Assembly: GCA_004802725.1 (NCBI GenBank)
Contig: SGPM01000093.1
Coordinates: 1-64,000, forward strand
DNA: 64,000 nt
Origin: Antrodiella citrinella
Taxonomy: Eukaryota; Basidiomycota; Agaricomycetes; Polyporales; Steccherinaceae
Direction: 5' to 3'
How positions within the stretch are numbered: the stretch's first letter is position 1; each line of letters begins with the position of its first letter. This document shows positions 11,719-26,900 of the stretch, in pieces. The notes under the pieces were generated by a model. The model was not told the origin of the DNA, made no database searches, and was given only the letters and a program-made list of their open reading frames with translations. A program made the translations under genes and the position numbers.

Positions 11719-11991
11719 TTGTGGATGGGAAGCGCACCTACCAACGCTTCCTCGTCTAGAAGATTACCTCGAACATTGATACGAAGCACAATGACCCTCC
11801 TGGGTGGTTTTCATAGCCGTCCATTTTCTCGGGGGTGGCTCGTTCCGCTGTCGGACATCTTGTCGCGCTCTCCAGATCAACGGTATGTTGCAAAATAGCT
11901 TGAGTGGTGTACAGAATGAGATGGAATGATATGATATGATACACACTACGATATACTTCTTGAGATCAACAACAGCAAGAAAACACAGCCC

Positions 11992-14900
11992 CTAATCCTC
12001 AGCAATACGTTCAAAGAATTGCTTTAACGTACCCGCTAACACATCCGGTAAAGCCTCCACGTCTCTCACAACCACATAATACTCGAAGGGGAACGTATCC
12101 AAGTACCGCGACACCGTCAAGTCCATCTTCCCGTTCACCTCCTTATACGCCACTTGGTTCATTGATAGAATGGAGTTCTGCACGGCGGAAACGGGCGTGG
12201 CTCCGCTGGGAGCCTGCGCACCGATTGTGTCTTTCGAATGCAAGGAGTCCAGAATGATGAACACGACCATGACACGTTGCTCCTCAGCCTTGCGTAGCAC
12301 CGTAGCGAGCCGTTCGTGGTCTTGGCATATGCCGTCGGAGATGATGATCTCCATCTGCCACAAGTCTCCGGCAGAGGACGACGACTTAGTAGAGCGCTGC
12401 TCGCGCGCACGCTCCAGGAGTTGGAGACTGGTATCGACGAGCGACAAGACTTGCGTCGCTTTTTGATCGAATTTGAACGCGTCAAGCACAGCGGTGCCCG
12501 CCTGGTCCGTGAACGGACCCTTGTCGAACCCGTGTAGAACCTCGACGCCTTCCCCGAACTTAGCGATCGCGATGTCTCCGACTTCCAGGCGACTCAGAGC
12601 CTTCGACACAAGAGCGAGCGTTTGGTAGGCGAGATGAACGGAATGGGACTCTGCCATGGAACGCGAGTCGTCCAGAGCTACCAGCACTTGGTACTCTCGC
12701 TGACTAGGACGCGTACGACGAAGCCAGATCTTGTCCTTCGTGTACTCGCTGGCGATGTACGGAATGATCTTCTTCATATTGAGTCGCTTTCCAGTGCGGT
12801 AGTCTCCTTTCAGCCTCGTGGCTTGCGTGGGTTCCAAGATGAGGCGGAGCTGCTCGCAAAGAGCGTAAGAGAGATCGTGGGTCAAAGATTCGTACAAGCG
12901 CCATATGTGCTCTGCTTGCTCGGAAGGTTGGCCAGAGGCTTGCCACTCCCGAAGCTGACGTTCCACGAGAAGATTGCTGTTGTCGTGCTCGGAGCGGGAG
13001 GATATCTCAGCGCTGGGAATACCTTCGACCGCTTCCGCTGCACTGACGCTGTTGGATTTGAGCTTTTGAACGTCGGATTGAGTGAGCGCGCTCTCCACGC
13101 CTTCTCGGGAATTCGACGATGACGACTCAGCGTTGAGAGAGGAGAGTTCGACCTCAGCAGATGCGGCAGGCTCAGATGTCTCTTCGATGTCCATGGCAGA
13201 GGCCCCTTCTGTCTTGGATGGCTCCTCCTCGACAGTGAACTTGAGCTCGTCTAACTTGGCACTATTCTCTAGTCCCGCTGGGCCAAGGGCTTGCATCTCG
13301 TCTGCTTCGTCCTCTCGCAAGTACTCCATCTGAGAGTCCCCGCCAGTATCCGTCATCTTTTGAACATCAGCACGAGGTGTCTCACTCTGAAGGATATCGT
13401 CGAAGCGTCTTGTTATTTCCTTGAGAGCATCTCCAAGGCTCCGCACGGGATTGTTTTCAAGCTGTTGTGGCTGAGGCTGCGAAGAACCTTGCCCCGAACT
13501 TTGCTGAGCCTGGCCTGTTGTGGCGTCGGAGGCATCAGGCTGAGCCGAAGCGGCGGTAGCCTCGTCCGTATCTGTCGACATGGGCTGAGGCTCTGCAGAC
13601 TCGGGTTCACTAGGTACGTCTCAATTAGCCATGAACATATGAACGTAACTAGACACTTACGCTTGGTTATCCTCTACTGCTTCGGATGTACCTTGTGCAG
13701 ATCCCGTCGTACGTCCTTTCGAGCCGGCATGATCCTTGGCAGCAGGCGTGTTCGTATCGTCAGACTGCACGTTCGTCGCTGCGTTGTCAAAGCCATCTCC
13801 TGCAGAAGTATCTGGCTCAGCGGCCTCCTTCTCCAAGTCATGTTCTGGATCATCCTGATCAAGTTCGCCTGGTGCAATCTGGTCCCCATCCTTCCCGTTC
13901 ACATCATCCGCGTCCTCTTCGACATCCTCCGGTGGATGTCCAGATATGGTGTCGTCTTCCGGCTCCTCGATACTGCTCATGGCATCTTCGTCCTCGTCCT
14001 CATCGACTTTGACGTCGTCTTCCTGCTCCTTACCGTCCATTTCGAGGTCGTCTGGAAGGTCAAGGGTTTCGGCGTTCTGGAGATACTCGTCCAAGGGCGC
14101 GCCATCATTCCCTGCATCCTCGTGTTCGTCTTTCATCTCATCTTCCGCATTGTTCTCCTCTTGCAGTTCTTGCTCGGGTTCCCCTTCCGGTGCATCGGAT
14201 TGAGGCTCCTTCTCCTTTCCTTTCTCCTGACCTTGATCGTTCTCCTTAGCCACGACATCATCTTGTCCATCCGTCTGAGTGGAGTTGTCCTTGTCGCTCT
14301 GCTTCTTGTCATTCTTGTCCTCTGGCCCCTTCTCATCTCCCCAGAGCTTCTCATCCACAACTGCTTCATCGTTTGCATCCAAGTCTCCAATCTGGTCGTC
14401 CAGTTCCTCGTCACTCTCTCCGTCCTTATCCTCCTCCTCACTATCCTCCCCTTCTGGCACATCCTGCATCTCACCCCCGAAGTCCTCAGCCATCTCTACG
14501 GCATTGTCTTCCTCTGCTCTTTCAACGTCGTCCTCCGCGCCCGTCTCTCCTTGGAGCCCCTCCACTTGGCTCTCGTCCTGGATCTCCTTGCTCACGTTCT
14601 CTCCACCATTTCCTTCACCGAGTCCGATACCCTCCATCGTTTCACCGCCGTCCTTGGCATCAGCGTCCTCCTCCATCTCCTTCGGCTGACAAAATCCGTC
14701 CTTAGCGATGGATTGCACTATCGTGCAGAGTACATAGTCGAGCTTCAGAAGAGACTTGGTCCATTGAGCCAGTATATCCACCTGTGTATCCGCTAGCATG
14801 ACGAAGTTGTCCAAGAACGGCAAGACCCTGCTGACATCTGCAGCCACATTATCCGGAGGACGACGCGACATATCTTGAAGTAGGGAAGAACACTTGTCGA

Positions 14901-17900
14901 CAAGTAATGTCAAGTTGAGAGACGACGATACTTTGAGAGCGATAGTCCAACCCTCCTTGATATAATCGTCTGGTGGTTCATCTTCATCGAGCGCAGTAGG
15001 AGGCGGATCAGGCCTCAGGCTCAGCAAAGACTGCACAGAAAGCAGAAGTGCATCAATGACAGCATGACCACCTTGGTGGGTCACTTCGACCGAGACTCTC
15101 GGGGCGTCTGGTGGCGTACGAGATGAAAGCCACTGGTGCACAGGGAGCAGGATCTGGCGCAAGTGGGGGAATTGACCAGACCATTCTAGAAGTTTATCTT
15201 TGATGTCCTTCAAGTGGGCTAAGTCCTCAGCCAAGATCCCGTACTCATCTACAATGTCATCATCAGCTGAATCGTCACGTTGCAAGCAGAGGAGATAACA
15301 TACGTTCAAGCAATACTGGACAATCTGTGAGCGCCACATTCGATAAGATCTCTGAAATAGATCCTTGTCGTCCCCGTAGCGCCGCGATCTCCGCGCGAAT
15401 ACTGGCAACTAGAGAATCTGGAATGTCGATCTTACCAGGAAGGTCTAAGAGAATTTGCAAGTGCTGATCGACCTCCTGCAAAGAGTTGACCAATTTACAC
15501 GAGGATTCTGAGACAAAGGTTGCCATGTGCATCGTAGAGGGCCCAGAAAGACGTATCTCAGGATGTCGAGAGATCTGACGCAATCGAGTTGCGAGTCTAC
15601 GCAGCTGGTCTAATGAGACATGGACGTTTGAAAGCCTACGAAGTACATGAGATGAGTGGGAGATTGAGTCAGCACGGTAGTGACGCTTACCGAGCTCTCG
15701 TCATCACTGCCGCAGAGAAGCACGATTCCACAAACAAGGCACCGCGCTGCAGCTCTCTGGTAGAGATGTCGCTATGATGATTGGATATCGAAGCCCTGAG
15801 GATAGGAAGCAATCCCATCAGGCGATACCAGTAATGGTCGACTTTGCCTAGGCTGCGAGATTGGTCAAGGTTCTGGAGATTAGGCTGCTCTCGTAACCAC
15901 CGGTTGCTCTGTTGGCGCACGAGTACATCTGGCTTGACATTCGCTGGTAGTCCTGCGCGCTTCAGTTCCTTCAGCATATCACTCCATGCCTTTCGCTTCC
16001 TTTGCAAGAGATTCTTGAGAAGCTTCGTGCGGCGTTCGCTGTCGCTGCCTGCGGTTATTCCGGATTCAGACAAACTCTTCGCGGTGGAGACAATGTCACT
16101 CGCCAACGCTTCGGCAAAGTGAGGTGTTCGTGATTCGACGAATGACTTCAGGTCCCGTCCAATGAATGTGATGAATTTACTGAACGTTGCAGGAAGGTTG
16201 ACCAGATGGGAAGGACCAGACACGCCTGCTGGACTCTCAGGGAATGCTGTACTGAGAGTGATTTGACGGATTACAGCGACATGATCTTCGTTGGAGGAGC
16301 TATCGGCCGTGAGTTGCAGAAGGCTCGTTACCGGTTGTCGCAACATATCGCGGAACTTGCGAATGGACTTATAGAGCTGATGGTGAGTCTTCTGAGCACT
16401 TTGCTTGAGGGCCTGGACATTGATATCCCGCCAACTAGCTATCTTGATGAAGCTCCGAACATCCTTCTCCAGTGCGGCTCTCTGCTCTGCAAGAGAAGCA
16501 GCGACTCGAGCTTCAAATTGACCGTAGTACCCGCTCACAGAGTGCATGATCCGGCAGACTCTACGAAGAGCTGAAGCTTCCTCTGCCGATGCCTGTTTGG
16601 AGAGGAAAGACGCATAGACCTGGAAGCTGAGGAGCAGTCGTAGACGTAAAGTGAACTGCCCAAGGGGACCAGAAGTGAGATAGTCTTCCAGAAGAGGAAC
16701 GAGTGTGTCCAGGTAGGCAACGATAACGCCGTCATCACCCTCATCTTCTTGTACGGCCTTGAGTAATCCGTGTATGCTGACTTCGTAAAGGCGGAACCAC
16801 CAATCGGAAAGTCCCTCAGCGAATCGTCGAGCTTGAATCTCGAGCAAGTCTTGCCACGCGGATAGTTCCAACCTCCTCCATTCCACGATCAAACTAGTGA
16901 ATACCTGCTGGTGAGGCTTGATCGTATTCGAGCGATTAGCGAAATCCTCCCAATCCTCGCTCTGCACTAGAAGCTGTTCCAGAGCAGCCAAGAATTTAGC
17001 CACGGGGCTGTGCAAGTTCAGTTGCATCGCAGCGTCGCAGCGTGCTTTGAGGTGTTGCAAAACCATCTGGTCTGGCCATTCCACGATAAGCTCCCGGAGC
17101 CGGTCCGCGAATGCCACCAGAATAGATATGAACTTCCTGGCTTCATGTACATTCGCGTCAACGTAGAAATCTCGAGGGCCACTTGTGACTAGGGGAGGTG
17201 AACTGAAGTTCGCGAGTCGTTCATGAAGGAGAGAAACTTGTAGCGGAAGTGAGTCGAGATCTAAACCCTCCGACCAGTCATTGATCTGTTCCTCGATGGT
17301 CTCTCTGAGGAGAGTATTCTTGAAGGTCGTGAACAGCACATGAGGTGATTGGGAAGTGTGGGCTTTTTGAGGGGAAAACAAGTGCTCGTTGATCTGAACC
17401 AGTTTGATAACGAGCGCAGGGTCAATAAGACGCTTGATTCGCGTAGATCCGGAGAGGCCCTCCTCGTTTAAGACATCTTCATAGTCAGGGAACAATGCGC
17501 GGAATTCCTCCTCCTCAAGCTCGGCATCGTTCATTCCTTCGCTTGAGGAGACTTGACTCTTGTACAGCGATTGTGCTTCTCGCTCGTGCTCCACTTCTCG
17601 AGCACGCTCCACAAGCCAAAGACCTAGTGCTCGTTCGTAGAGAACACTCAAAGGGCGAATGCGGGACGCAACGTCAACGCCCACCGATGCTTCGAAAGCT
17701 ACTGCTGAGATTTGCGCCAGTAGGACTTCGAAAGTCTTGGGAAGGATGTCCTGCGGAGCTTGAGAGAGCTGAAGCGCCTCGGCACTTCTGACGGAGGGAA
17801 ATGCGGTGAGGGCATGAACGATATGGTCGTCCATGGGTTTTCTATGCGAGGGTGAAGATTGAACTACGAGCCGCAGTCCGACCTTCATGAATTGTAGGCT

Positions 17901-20900
17901 GAGCTGAATAGGATGGCTGAGGTCGCCGAATTCTGGGTATACTGTGTCCAAGCGCTGACAGAAGGCCGCAATGGATTCTTGTATGACTCTCTCGCGTTGC
18001 ACCATCGATGAATCAAAGGGACTTGTATTGGCCGCAAACGCATCCAGTTTATTGGGAGCTAGAACGAGTTTGAAGAGTTGATCAATTTCTGCCCAGTATG
18101 AATGTAGACGAGCGACAGCTCTTCGTGGCGTGTGAGATGCTGAGGGAGGGATCAAGTGTGTCGCCAATTGTAGCTCCGATTCCAAGAATGCGATGGTGTC
18201 GTTCGATGATTGTCCACTTGTTCGCTTCTCCAATCTAGCGTGCATATCGATCTGTTCAGAAAGGAGACCTCGTTGTTGCTCCTGGAATTCGTAAGTGCAT
18301 TTTTCGATAGCAGCGGGGTCGATGGGTCGGTCTGGAATGAACAAAGCTGTGATGAAATGCGACAAGTTGACGAAACATTGTCCGAGCAGAGGCCAAGCTT
18401 TGCGATCGTCCAATCGGTACTTGCACAAGCGAAGAAGGAAAGGCTGGAGCGTTCTCTGAAATGCTTGAGAGACATAGTCGTAATCCACTTCATTTAGGCA
18501 GGAACAGAGCTGTTGGACCCAATCTTGCCACGTGGATTCGAATTTCTGGGGTAATGCTCGTATCACCTCCCAAGCATCAGTGTCAAGACCATCCCGGAAC
18601 GGCGACAGGACCTTCTTGGAGTTCAGCAGGCTGTAACATGAAGCGAAAAGTTATATGCGCACCAAAAGGAGCGACTGTGACAGCATCCTCACAAGCTGCA
18701 CGGCGCGGGTAGAGCAACCAGCTTGAGACAAGATGAGAGCGCTGCGTTGACGTAAAGCAGCCTCGTATGCACCCATCATACTGAGAGCCTGATCGGTCCA
18801 ATCACTGCAAGCCCCATTCAGTCATTGTGCCAAAGCGAACAAGGTGACAACGTACCTCAGTAAAACGATACCAAAGAGTTGAGTAGGTATGCATAGTAAG
18901 GATGGTCCCGATATCTGTACAGCCGTGAGTGAGAAGCAAATCCATCGAAGCTTAGATATGACTTACCTCTTCCGTGATAGAGGCATTCCAAAGGATCTCC
19001 AACCAACTCCTATACAATTTTGTGACTACGGATGATTTCTCTGTGGTGAAAGCGTTTTAGGCTTGTGCGCGAGATGAGCGTCATAGACCGTACCTTTCCC
19101 AGCGCTGGACAACCAGAGAAGACACATGTATGGTGCAAGCTGCCGAAGCGGAGTTCTGCTATCGTTACAAGCAAGGTGTAGCCTCTGTTGCAGTCGTTGG
19201 GCAACGATCTACAAATTTAAAATCAGTTGGTCGCATACTCCATGAGGACGCATGATAGTACTTCAGAAATAGGTGCATCGTCAACACCGGATATCGCCCC
19301 TAGGAGGCCCAACTCAGCTACATGGGTGTAGGGCTCGACGTTGTGCGCGAGCGGCGCATCCGAAGCCATATGTTCAGACAGTTGCTTGAAATAATTGTCA
19401 GTGTGCTTCCATGATAGAATAGTCATGGATTAGTCCACGTACGATGTGCACACGTTCTGTTAATACATATAGTGCTCGTTGTTCGTCCACACCAGCCAGA
19501 TGAACAGGTAATAATCGTAAAGCCATCAAATTGAGAATGTTTGAACGACGCTCTGAAAGTGAGTGAGCAATTGTGTAAAATTGGTAAGTGCTTCGCTGCA
19601 CACCTGCAGATAACCCGCTTGCCGCGTTCTCCAAGCTAGACTCCTCAGCATCTGGGCTTTCGCAGCGAATGCCTTTGGAAAGCGCCAACCAGAGTCGTGA
19701 AATTCCAAGCCCGGACCTCAGAGAGATAACGTTGTTGAGGGCATGGATAGTGCTTTGTATCCCTTCCAGGGCATGAGATGAATCTCTGAAGGCGGTCGCA
19801 AACCAAGACGATGCCGCCTGAAGGGCAGAGTAGTCGAGAACATCAGCAGAGGTGACCCCTTGCATGTATCGCGTATATCCTAGCATATGGAGGACTAGTC
19901 TCAGACTCGTCTATTCTTCTCATTAGCAATGTCGACGAAGATGGATTTGAGACTTACTCGGGTTTGCTCATCGGCTGATGGCGTGTTGTCGCGCAACTGC
20001 TGAGCGGCTTCGTACACGGAACGGCATGCTACGATGACAGCATCAACGACCGCTTTGTGTACTTGCGATTTCATGACGCCGTCTTCCAATAAGACCATCT
20101 CGAAGAATTGTAGAGTGGAAGTCAGACGCAGCATAAGAACGTTGGTAGTGGAAACCAGCTCTTCCACGCTAGCAGAGGGGGCGAACCGATACATCATGAC
20201 ATCCATGGGCTATGTTACAACTGTGTATAAGCAAACTGGACGTAATAGCTAGGAATATATTCACCTGTGCATGAAGCAGCTCCATTGGAATCCCGTGGGA
20301 CATATGACTCGATAATCGGATGGCCTGGCCAAATGCAAAGGATTTGGTATGCAACAACCCGTCGAGGAACGCCCCCAGAGAGTATGCATACTCGTGACCC
20401 GCTCCGAGGTGTGACATAAGGCGACGTAGTAGATGCAGATGTTGACACGGTGTACTTTGGCTTACGAAGTGCTGCAATGGCAGCTTCGCCGCCTGCTGCT
20501 GGTAGAGCTCAGGAAGCAATTCGCTCACGGCAGCACAGGCAGAGTCCTCTCCCCAGAGCTGAGTGGAAAGTGAGAAGATGGGAGCCTGATGACTAGATGA
20601 TCGTTGCAAGATTCCTTTCCTCAATTGTGCATGGAAGACGACAGATTGGGGAACATCGGCTCGCACAGTGGTAGGCAATCGCATGTACGAAGTTAGAGAC
20701 TCGTAGTCATCGGCAGTAGGCGGGAGGAGTGCGATCTCTATACCTCTGTTGCGCATAGCCCGAGAGAGCTCCCCGAACCGCGAGTCTACCGTCATGAACA
20801 ACCGGAAATCAGGATGGGGTTTCAAGACTTGAACCTGTCCGTTAACAGCTCCGCGCTCGTTCAGCGTAAGCTGACCATCCCCTTCACAGAGCGAGTTCAG

Positions 20901-23900
20901 ACGATCAAGAACCGAGGGATTGCATAGATTGGCGCCATCCAGAAGTACCCAATGTCCGCTTCTTATAGCCTGCACCAAAGGACCATCTACCCATTCGAAC
21001 TTACCAGCGAGAGACGTAGAAGCTGCTGCCGAGAGCGCTGTTGCGGAATGTTGCAGATCGATAGTGTCTTCTGCCGGCAGCATTTGTAGAAGCTGCAAGG
21101 TCGCTTTCAAAAGAGAATGTACGTCAGAATCAGAGCCTACGGCTACAGTCTCCCAAAGTAGGCTGAAGTCCGAGAGCGTATAGACTTTGGATCCAGGTGT
21201 CGAAGCCAATCTAGAGGAAATGCGAAGCGAGACTTGGTCGGCCAAACGGTTCACCTGTGACCGAAGGTCAACCTCTTCAAAGCTACCCAGAATGTCGCTT
21301 GCATCGGTCGCGCTGTTGACGTGGATTTCATGTAGGGAGTTCCCGGTCAGAGTGGCAAGAGTGCGGACGAGGGACGACTTCCCGCTATTGTGAGGACCAG
21401 TGAGAATGCTGAGCCATCCGTGAGTGATGCCCATGCCGAGAGATTCAAGTGCAGGAAGATGTGAGTGAAGAACGTGCCCAGGACGGTGACCAGAAACATA
21501 TCCTTGGCGAGTGTTGTACGATAGCCCGAATTGCACGAAGGAAGGGGTAATTGTAAATCGTGTCGGGGCATCGACCCCGCGCGTGAAATCAGGGAACATC
21601 GACTGAAAAATCAACTTCGCTTGCTCTCTGTCCGATGATGTCCTGAATCGTTGAAGGAAGATAGCATGCAGGAACTGTCCTGGAGGCCCGTTTGACTTCT
21701 GCACCAAAGAAGCCCACCTGATAACATCTCGAAGATTGAACTCCCAAGGAGAGCCCTCTCGTCCAAATGTACGCTTTACCATAACCTCCTCCTGCAATCG
21801 GGTTGTATAGGTAATCATGCAGTGTAGGTGGTCCTCCGAGACTGTAGGAAATAGGCCACGACAAACGATGAGGACGTCTTCACTTGAGAGTTCTTGGACG
21901 TAGACTTTAGTGAATCGGTTGAGGAAGGACTTCGGAAGACCTTTCCTACCGCCACCTTGATAAAGAGGATTCTGAGCAGCGAAGATGCGGAAAGACGGGT
22001 GTCTGGTAAACGAGCGTCCGAGCTCCGGGATATACACGGTTCCTCGATGGTCCAAGACAGCGTTCAAGCCTTCGAGAATAGCTTGAGGAGCGAGGTTCAT
22101 CTCGTCAAGAAGAACCCAATGTCCCTCCTGCATCGCTCTGAGGAACTCGGCGTCCTTCCAAGCAAATTGTCCGGGACCTCCACCTTCGACTGGCAGATCG
22201 GAGCCGAAAAGATCAACAAGGTCAGTTTGATCAGACAAGTTGATACGACAGAGATCATAGCCGCAGATGTTCGCCAGCGCTGCAATCAAGCTTGTCTTCC
22301 CGACACCAGGACTTCCTTCCAAGAGGACAGGCTTCGAAAGCTGGCAAGCTCTTACTACGCGGCTGACGTTGTCACGAGTAGTGGGCGCCTGGAAGCTGAA
22401 AAGGTTGGGCTGTGCGGTCTTCAAGCCTCTGGGTACAGCGAAGGGGCCGAGCTGGACGGATTTTGCAGGATCCTGAGGAGAGGATTCTGACGAGCTATCC
22501 GTTACGGCGAACAGCTGGTTCAATGTTGTAGATGCATCCTGTCGGAGTTTCTCGATAGCTGACGCGGAATATGCCGATAGCTGAGGCAACGAACCAAGAC
22601 CGTCCAGGAAGGTCATGTGCGCTGCATGATGCTACAAAAGCCTTAGTTTCAACACTGTACGACAAGACACAAGACTTACAAAAGTTTCAGCGACAGATAG
22701 ACCGTCCACGCCTCCATACACTGCGTTCGAGAACTCCACCCATGCCTGCAAAGTCCTTTAGATAACACACAGAACGATACATAATGGGCCTTACCAGGAT
22801 GTCGCGTAACCCAACGATAGACTTGTCAGAGATCCTCTGACCTAACCAGTCTCCGAAATCTAACAAGGGATCGGTGCATGCTTGCAACGCATCATGCTTC
22901 CACAGACTGCGGACGATCTGTTCCATGTCACGGCGGTCGTCCACAGCAGGCACCCAAATCTCAGTGAACCGATTGCGAAGGGCGGGTGAGAGCTCTTTCT
23001 TGCCATAGTCTCCACCGGGGTTCATCGTCGCCACCAGCTCGAAGTTTCCGTCTGCTTTGACAGTCGGCAAACTGAGACCATCATCTCCACGTTCGGCGAG
23101 GACAATGGTGCGACTGGGCTCCAAGACGCTGTTCAAACGCTCCAGAACAGAGTCATCCGCTAATGAGATCTCATCCAGTAAGAAGATCTCGCCGTTACGC
23201 ATGGCATCGATCAACGGCCCGTCATACCATTGGAACATTGTTGAAAGACCTCGCAACTTTGAGCGGACGTCCTTCAGCTTGGACTGGAGGACACCATCCA
23301 TGTCTGAAGACCTCAATAATGTATCCACTGTGGACGCCAATGCCTTGGTATCGGCAATGTAGTCGGAGACCCCACACTCCTGCAACACCACTTGCGCTTC
23401 CGATGCGATATCTGACTCCAAGGTGGTCCGATTACGCAAAGGTCTAAGGCCACCGATGAGATCGGCCGTCTCCGTGTTCTGGTGACAATTGACCGCGTGC
23501 AGTCGACGAGACAGTACTTCCGCGTACAGTTGGCATACGGATGTCTTGCCACAACCCGTGTCACCCACAAGGAGGACGGGCTCGTGGAACCTGAGGGCGC
23601 GAGCAACTAGAGTGAAGAGACGTTGCATGCCTGACGTCCAGACCAATTGAGATGACTCGGGAACAGGGCAGCCAAGATAAGTAGACGAATCTCTCGTGAC
23701 ACTGTGCAGCTCATACAGCCGCGACTCGTCGATCTTAACCTTCATGACCGACTCGATGACGTCCTTGGCAACGGCCTTATCCTCTGCTTTCCGAGCGCGT
23801 TCGGCGAGAAGCATGAATCCGTTCTCAGCCAACTCCTGGTAGTCGATGGCATCACGTCCAGCCCATCTGAACAAGTCACGGAGGGTGGCAAACCCATGCT

Positions 23901-26900
23901 TGCTTTCGAAGATACGACTGGACTGACGACGGCGCTGAAGCTCTTGGAAGACAGTGACGATGCGCTGAGCGTAGGATGGCGCGATCTTGCAACGGCGGCA
24001 AAGAATGGTCTCTAACTCGGCCTGAGGGACGTCGTCGAAGTGGACTTCAAGGAAACGATTGCGGAACGCCCGGGAGAGGACTTTCCGTCCACCGTAGAGG
24101 CCAGATGGGTTCTGAGTGGCGAACAGGAGGAAGTGGGGATGAGGCCTGACAACTTCCTGAGTCTCCGGAATGACGAGCTCGCGATTATCGTCCAGGAGAC
24201 GATTAAGGGCTTCCAACACGTCCGTCGGCGCAAGATTCAGCTCGTCCAACACAATCCAATCACCATTGCGAAGGGCCCGTACAAGAAGACCATCTTTGAA
24301 AACGAGCTTGCCGGTGGCGGAATCCGATACATACGTGCCAAGATACTCTTGAATATCGGTATGCTCGTGGTTGTTGATACGGACGAAGTGATGACCGGTA
24401 CGTCTGGCGAGGTACTCGATCGAGCTGGTCTTACCGCTGGATGTAGGACCCTCAATGAGAACGGGGAATCTCCGCGTTGCGATGATCCGCGCAAGATCGA
24501 TGAGCTTCGTCTCGACTGAAGGAGTCATGATGTACTCATCCATAGCATCCTCTGGTAGAGGTCCTCTTTCGAGGTAGAAGGGACCGAACTTGACGAAGTC
24601 GTCAACGGATCGTCCTTGTGGAGGTGATGGCTTCTTAGCGAGCAAGGAGCGGGGATTACGGACGCCGGCCAAAACATGCTTCTGGGCAAGAGTGGTGACG
24701 ATGCCAGTACTAGGCTCGTCCAAGACCATCGTGAACGCCATCAAGCATCCCTCCCATAACGCTCTTCGCAGGGAATGGGTACTGGCCATATCGGCAGCGA
24801 AAGTGAGCGCACGAGCTAATGTTCGCATGCTGAAATGTGGGCGGTGGTTGGAACCATCTGCGATCTCCCGCTTCTCCGCATGCTTCCTGACGGCCGTGTA
24901 GAACTCTGCGACATCCATCACGGCGCCCTTGTCGCCGACAGCGTAAGGACCGATGTAGTGGGATACGATGCTCAAGAGCGTTTCCTTGTCTGCATCAGGC
25001 GGAGGGACGTCGATTTCGGTGAATCGGGAACGGATGTTGGGGGGAAGGTCTTTCTTGCCTACGTCGGTCGCAGGATTCATACATGCGAAGAGTCGGAAAT
25101 CGGGGTGGCGAACGACCGGTTCCAGAGATCCTTGTTCTGTGAGCGTGATGGACGCGGTAGGGCCATGAAGGAGACTTGAGATGCACTCCAATGTCTCTCC
25201 GCTCGCAAGATTAATCTCGTCGAGTAGGATCCTNGAAAGTCCATGTCAGTACAAAATTATCATGCAGACATAATAATGATCGTTATACCAATGACCAAAT
25301 CGTAGCGCTTTCACTAATGGGCCTTCCACGAAGCCAAAGGCGAACTTGCCATTCCCCTGAATGTGTTGAACTTCAAACGTTCGGACGTCGCGTTCAAATT
25401 CTTCCCAAGCCGATAATGAAACCGCCTGCTCGGTTTTTCGACGTTTGCGAGGACCTTCATTNTCCTGAGCAATCGGTTGTCTGTAGATGGATAAATGAGT
25501 GCTAGAGAATGGAGGCTGTGAATACCACATACGTCAAGTCTNCTGCGTTTCTGGCGAGAATCCTCTCTTTCGCCATTCTAACAGCCTCAATCCAAAGAGC
25601 AACAGCTCTCTTCCATTTGCTCTCCAATACGGCTTTTCTGACAGACTCATCAAACTTCGCATTGCGTTTGCGGCTGAAAGTTCCGCTGAACAGCGCCAAG
25701 AATGTTTCCTGNAGCTCGGAAGCAGGAACTCGAGCATCGATGGGCTTGAACCCGCCCAGAATATCGGAGGACTCGGTCTGGTGAGACAAATTGAGCGAGA
25801 TNAGCGGTTTGCGGAGGAGCGANGCNAGATGTGTGACGACGCTCGTTTTACCNGTACCAGTCTCTCCAGTCAAGAGCAATGGNTCGTTCAGTGAGACAGC
25901 AGTAGCGATACGGGACATGAGGAGGGTAGCCGGCTTGTGCATGGCGAAGGACTTGGTCGGTGGAAGGTTGAACCCGGCCGCAGCAGGACTTGCGTGTAGG
26001 CGTGTGTGGCCAAAACGAATAGATACTATGCCGCCGTTGACGTCCTTTTCCTGCTGAAATTCTGCGTTCTTGGCAGTAAGTACCCAATCCCGTCGCTCGG
26101 GCGTGAGGTCAAGATGGTCNGCGACGACAGCAGCCATTGCGTCCATATGGGCACGCGCAGAGGNGGTAGTCGCGCCGGCAGCAAACAGGCAATCCTGAAT
26201 TTCGAAGAGAATGTCTTCGCGAATGCTGACGTTGGAGAACACGGNTAGCAGCATCGGAGAGCTGTCTTCGGTGATGTCAATGTCCATCGACTGCCAATTC
26301 GCCGGGAGAAGTCCGTCCACCCGGCGACAAATCTTCTCCAGCTCTCGAAGACCGACGCCACGTACAGAAGATGCGGACCCAAGCGCGCGCACANCTTCCC
26401 AGAGACGGATGAGACCTTCACTGGCTGATCCAGCTAGCCTGGGAAACCGAGCGTCAATGATCAAACGCAATTCTTGATGGNTAGGAGACGCGACCTCCAT
26501 TTCGTGGAATTTGTGAGCACCGAAGAACGTCNGAGGTGGGTAGTTACCATTGGGTGACTGTGATAACGAACGTGTGGAAAAGATGGCGAAGGACTCGTGC
26601 GCCACAACTTTTCCTCGAGAAGGGACCTCTAGAACGGCGCGACCGCCAACCCATCCGTCTACAGCCATTACCTCGACTAGAGGTTTGATGAGGCCGAGTA
26701 CGTCGGTGCTACCTCGGTCTATGTCTTCAAAGACTACCCATCTGCCCTCTCTCATGGCTCGAACAAGGACACCCTCCTTCCATTCGAACGTGCCGGATTG
26801 CGTTGTNGAGGAAACATAGGAGCCGAGTAGAGATCGTGGATCCAAGGAGGTATCGGCGAGATGTATGGTGATGATTTTGTTTTTGACCGTGGGATACAGA

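Noticed and set aside
13291..14796. A 501-codon open frame on the plus strand
   Set aside because: It lies opposite the Asp/Glu-rich and adjacent segment of midasin. GAN-rich codons on one strand leave the other strand free of stops. It has no domains, and the hydrophobic residues are an artefact of the antisense codons.
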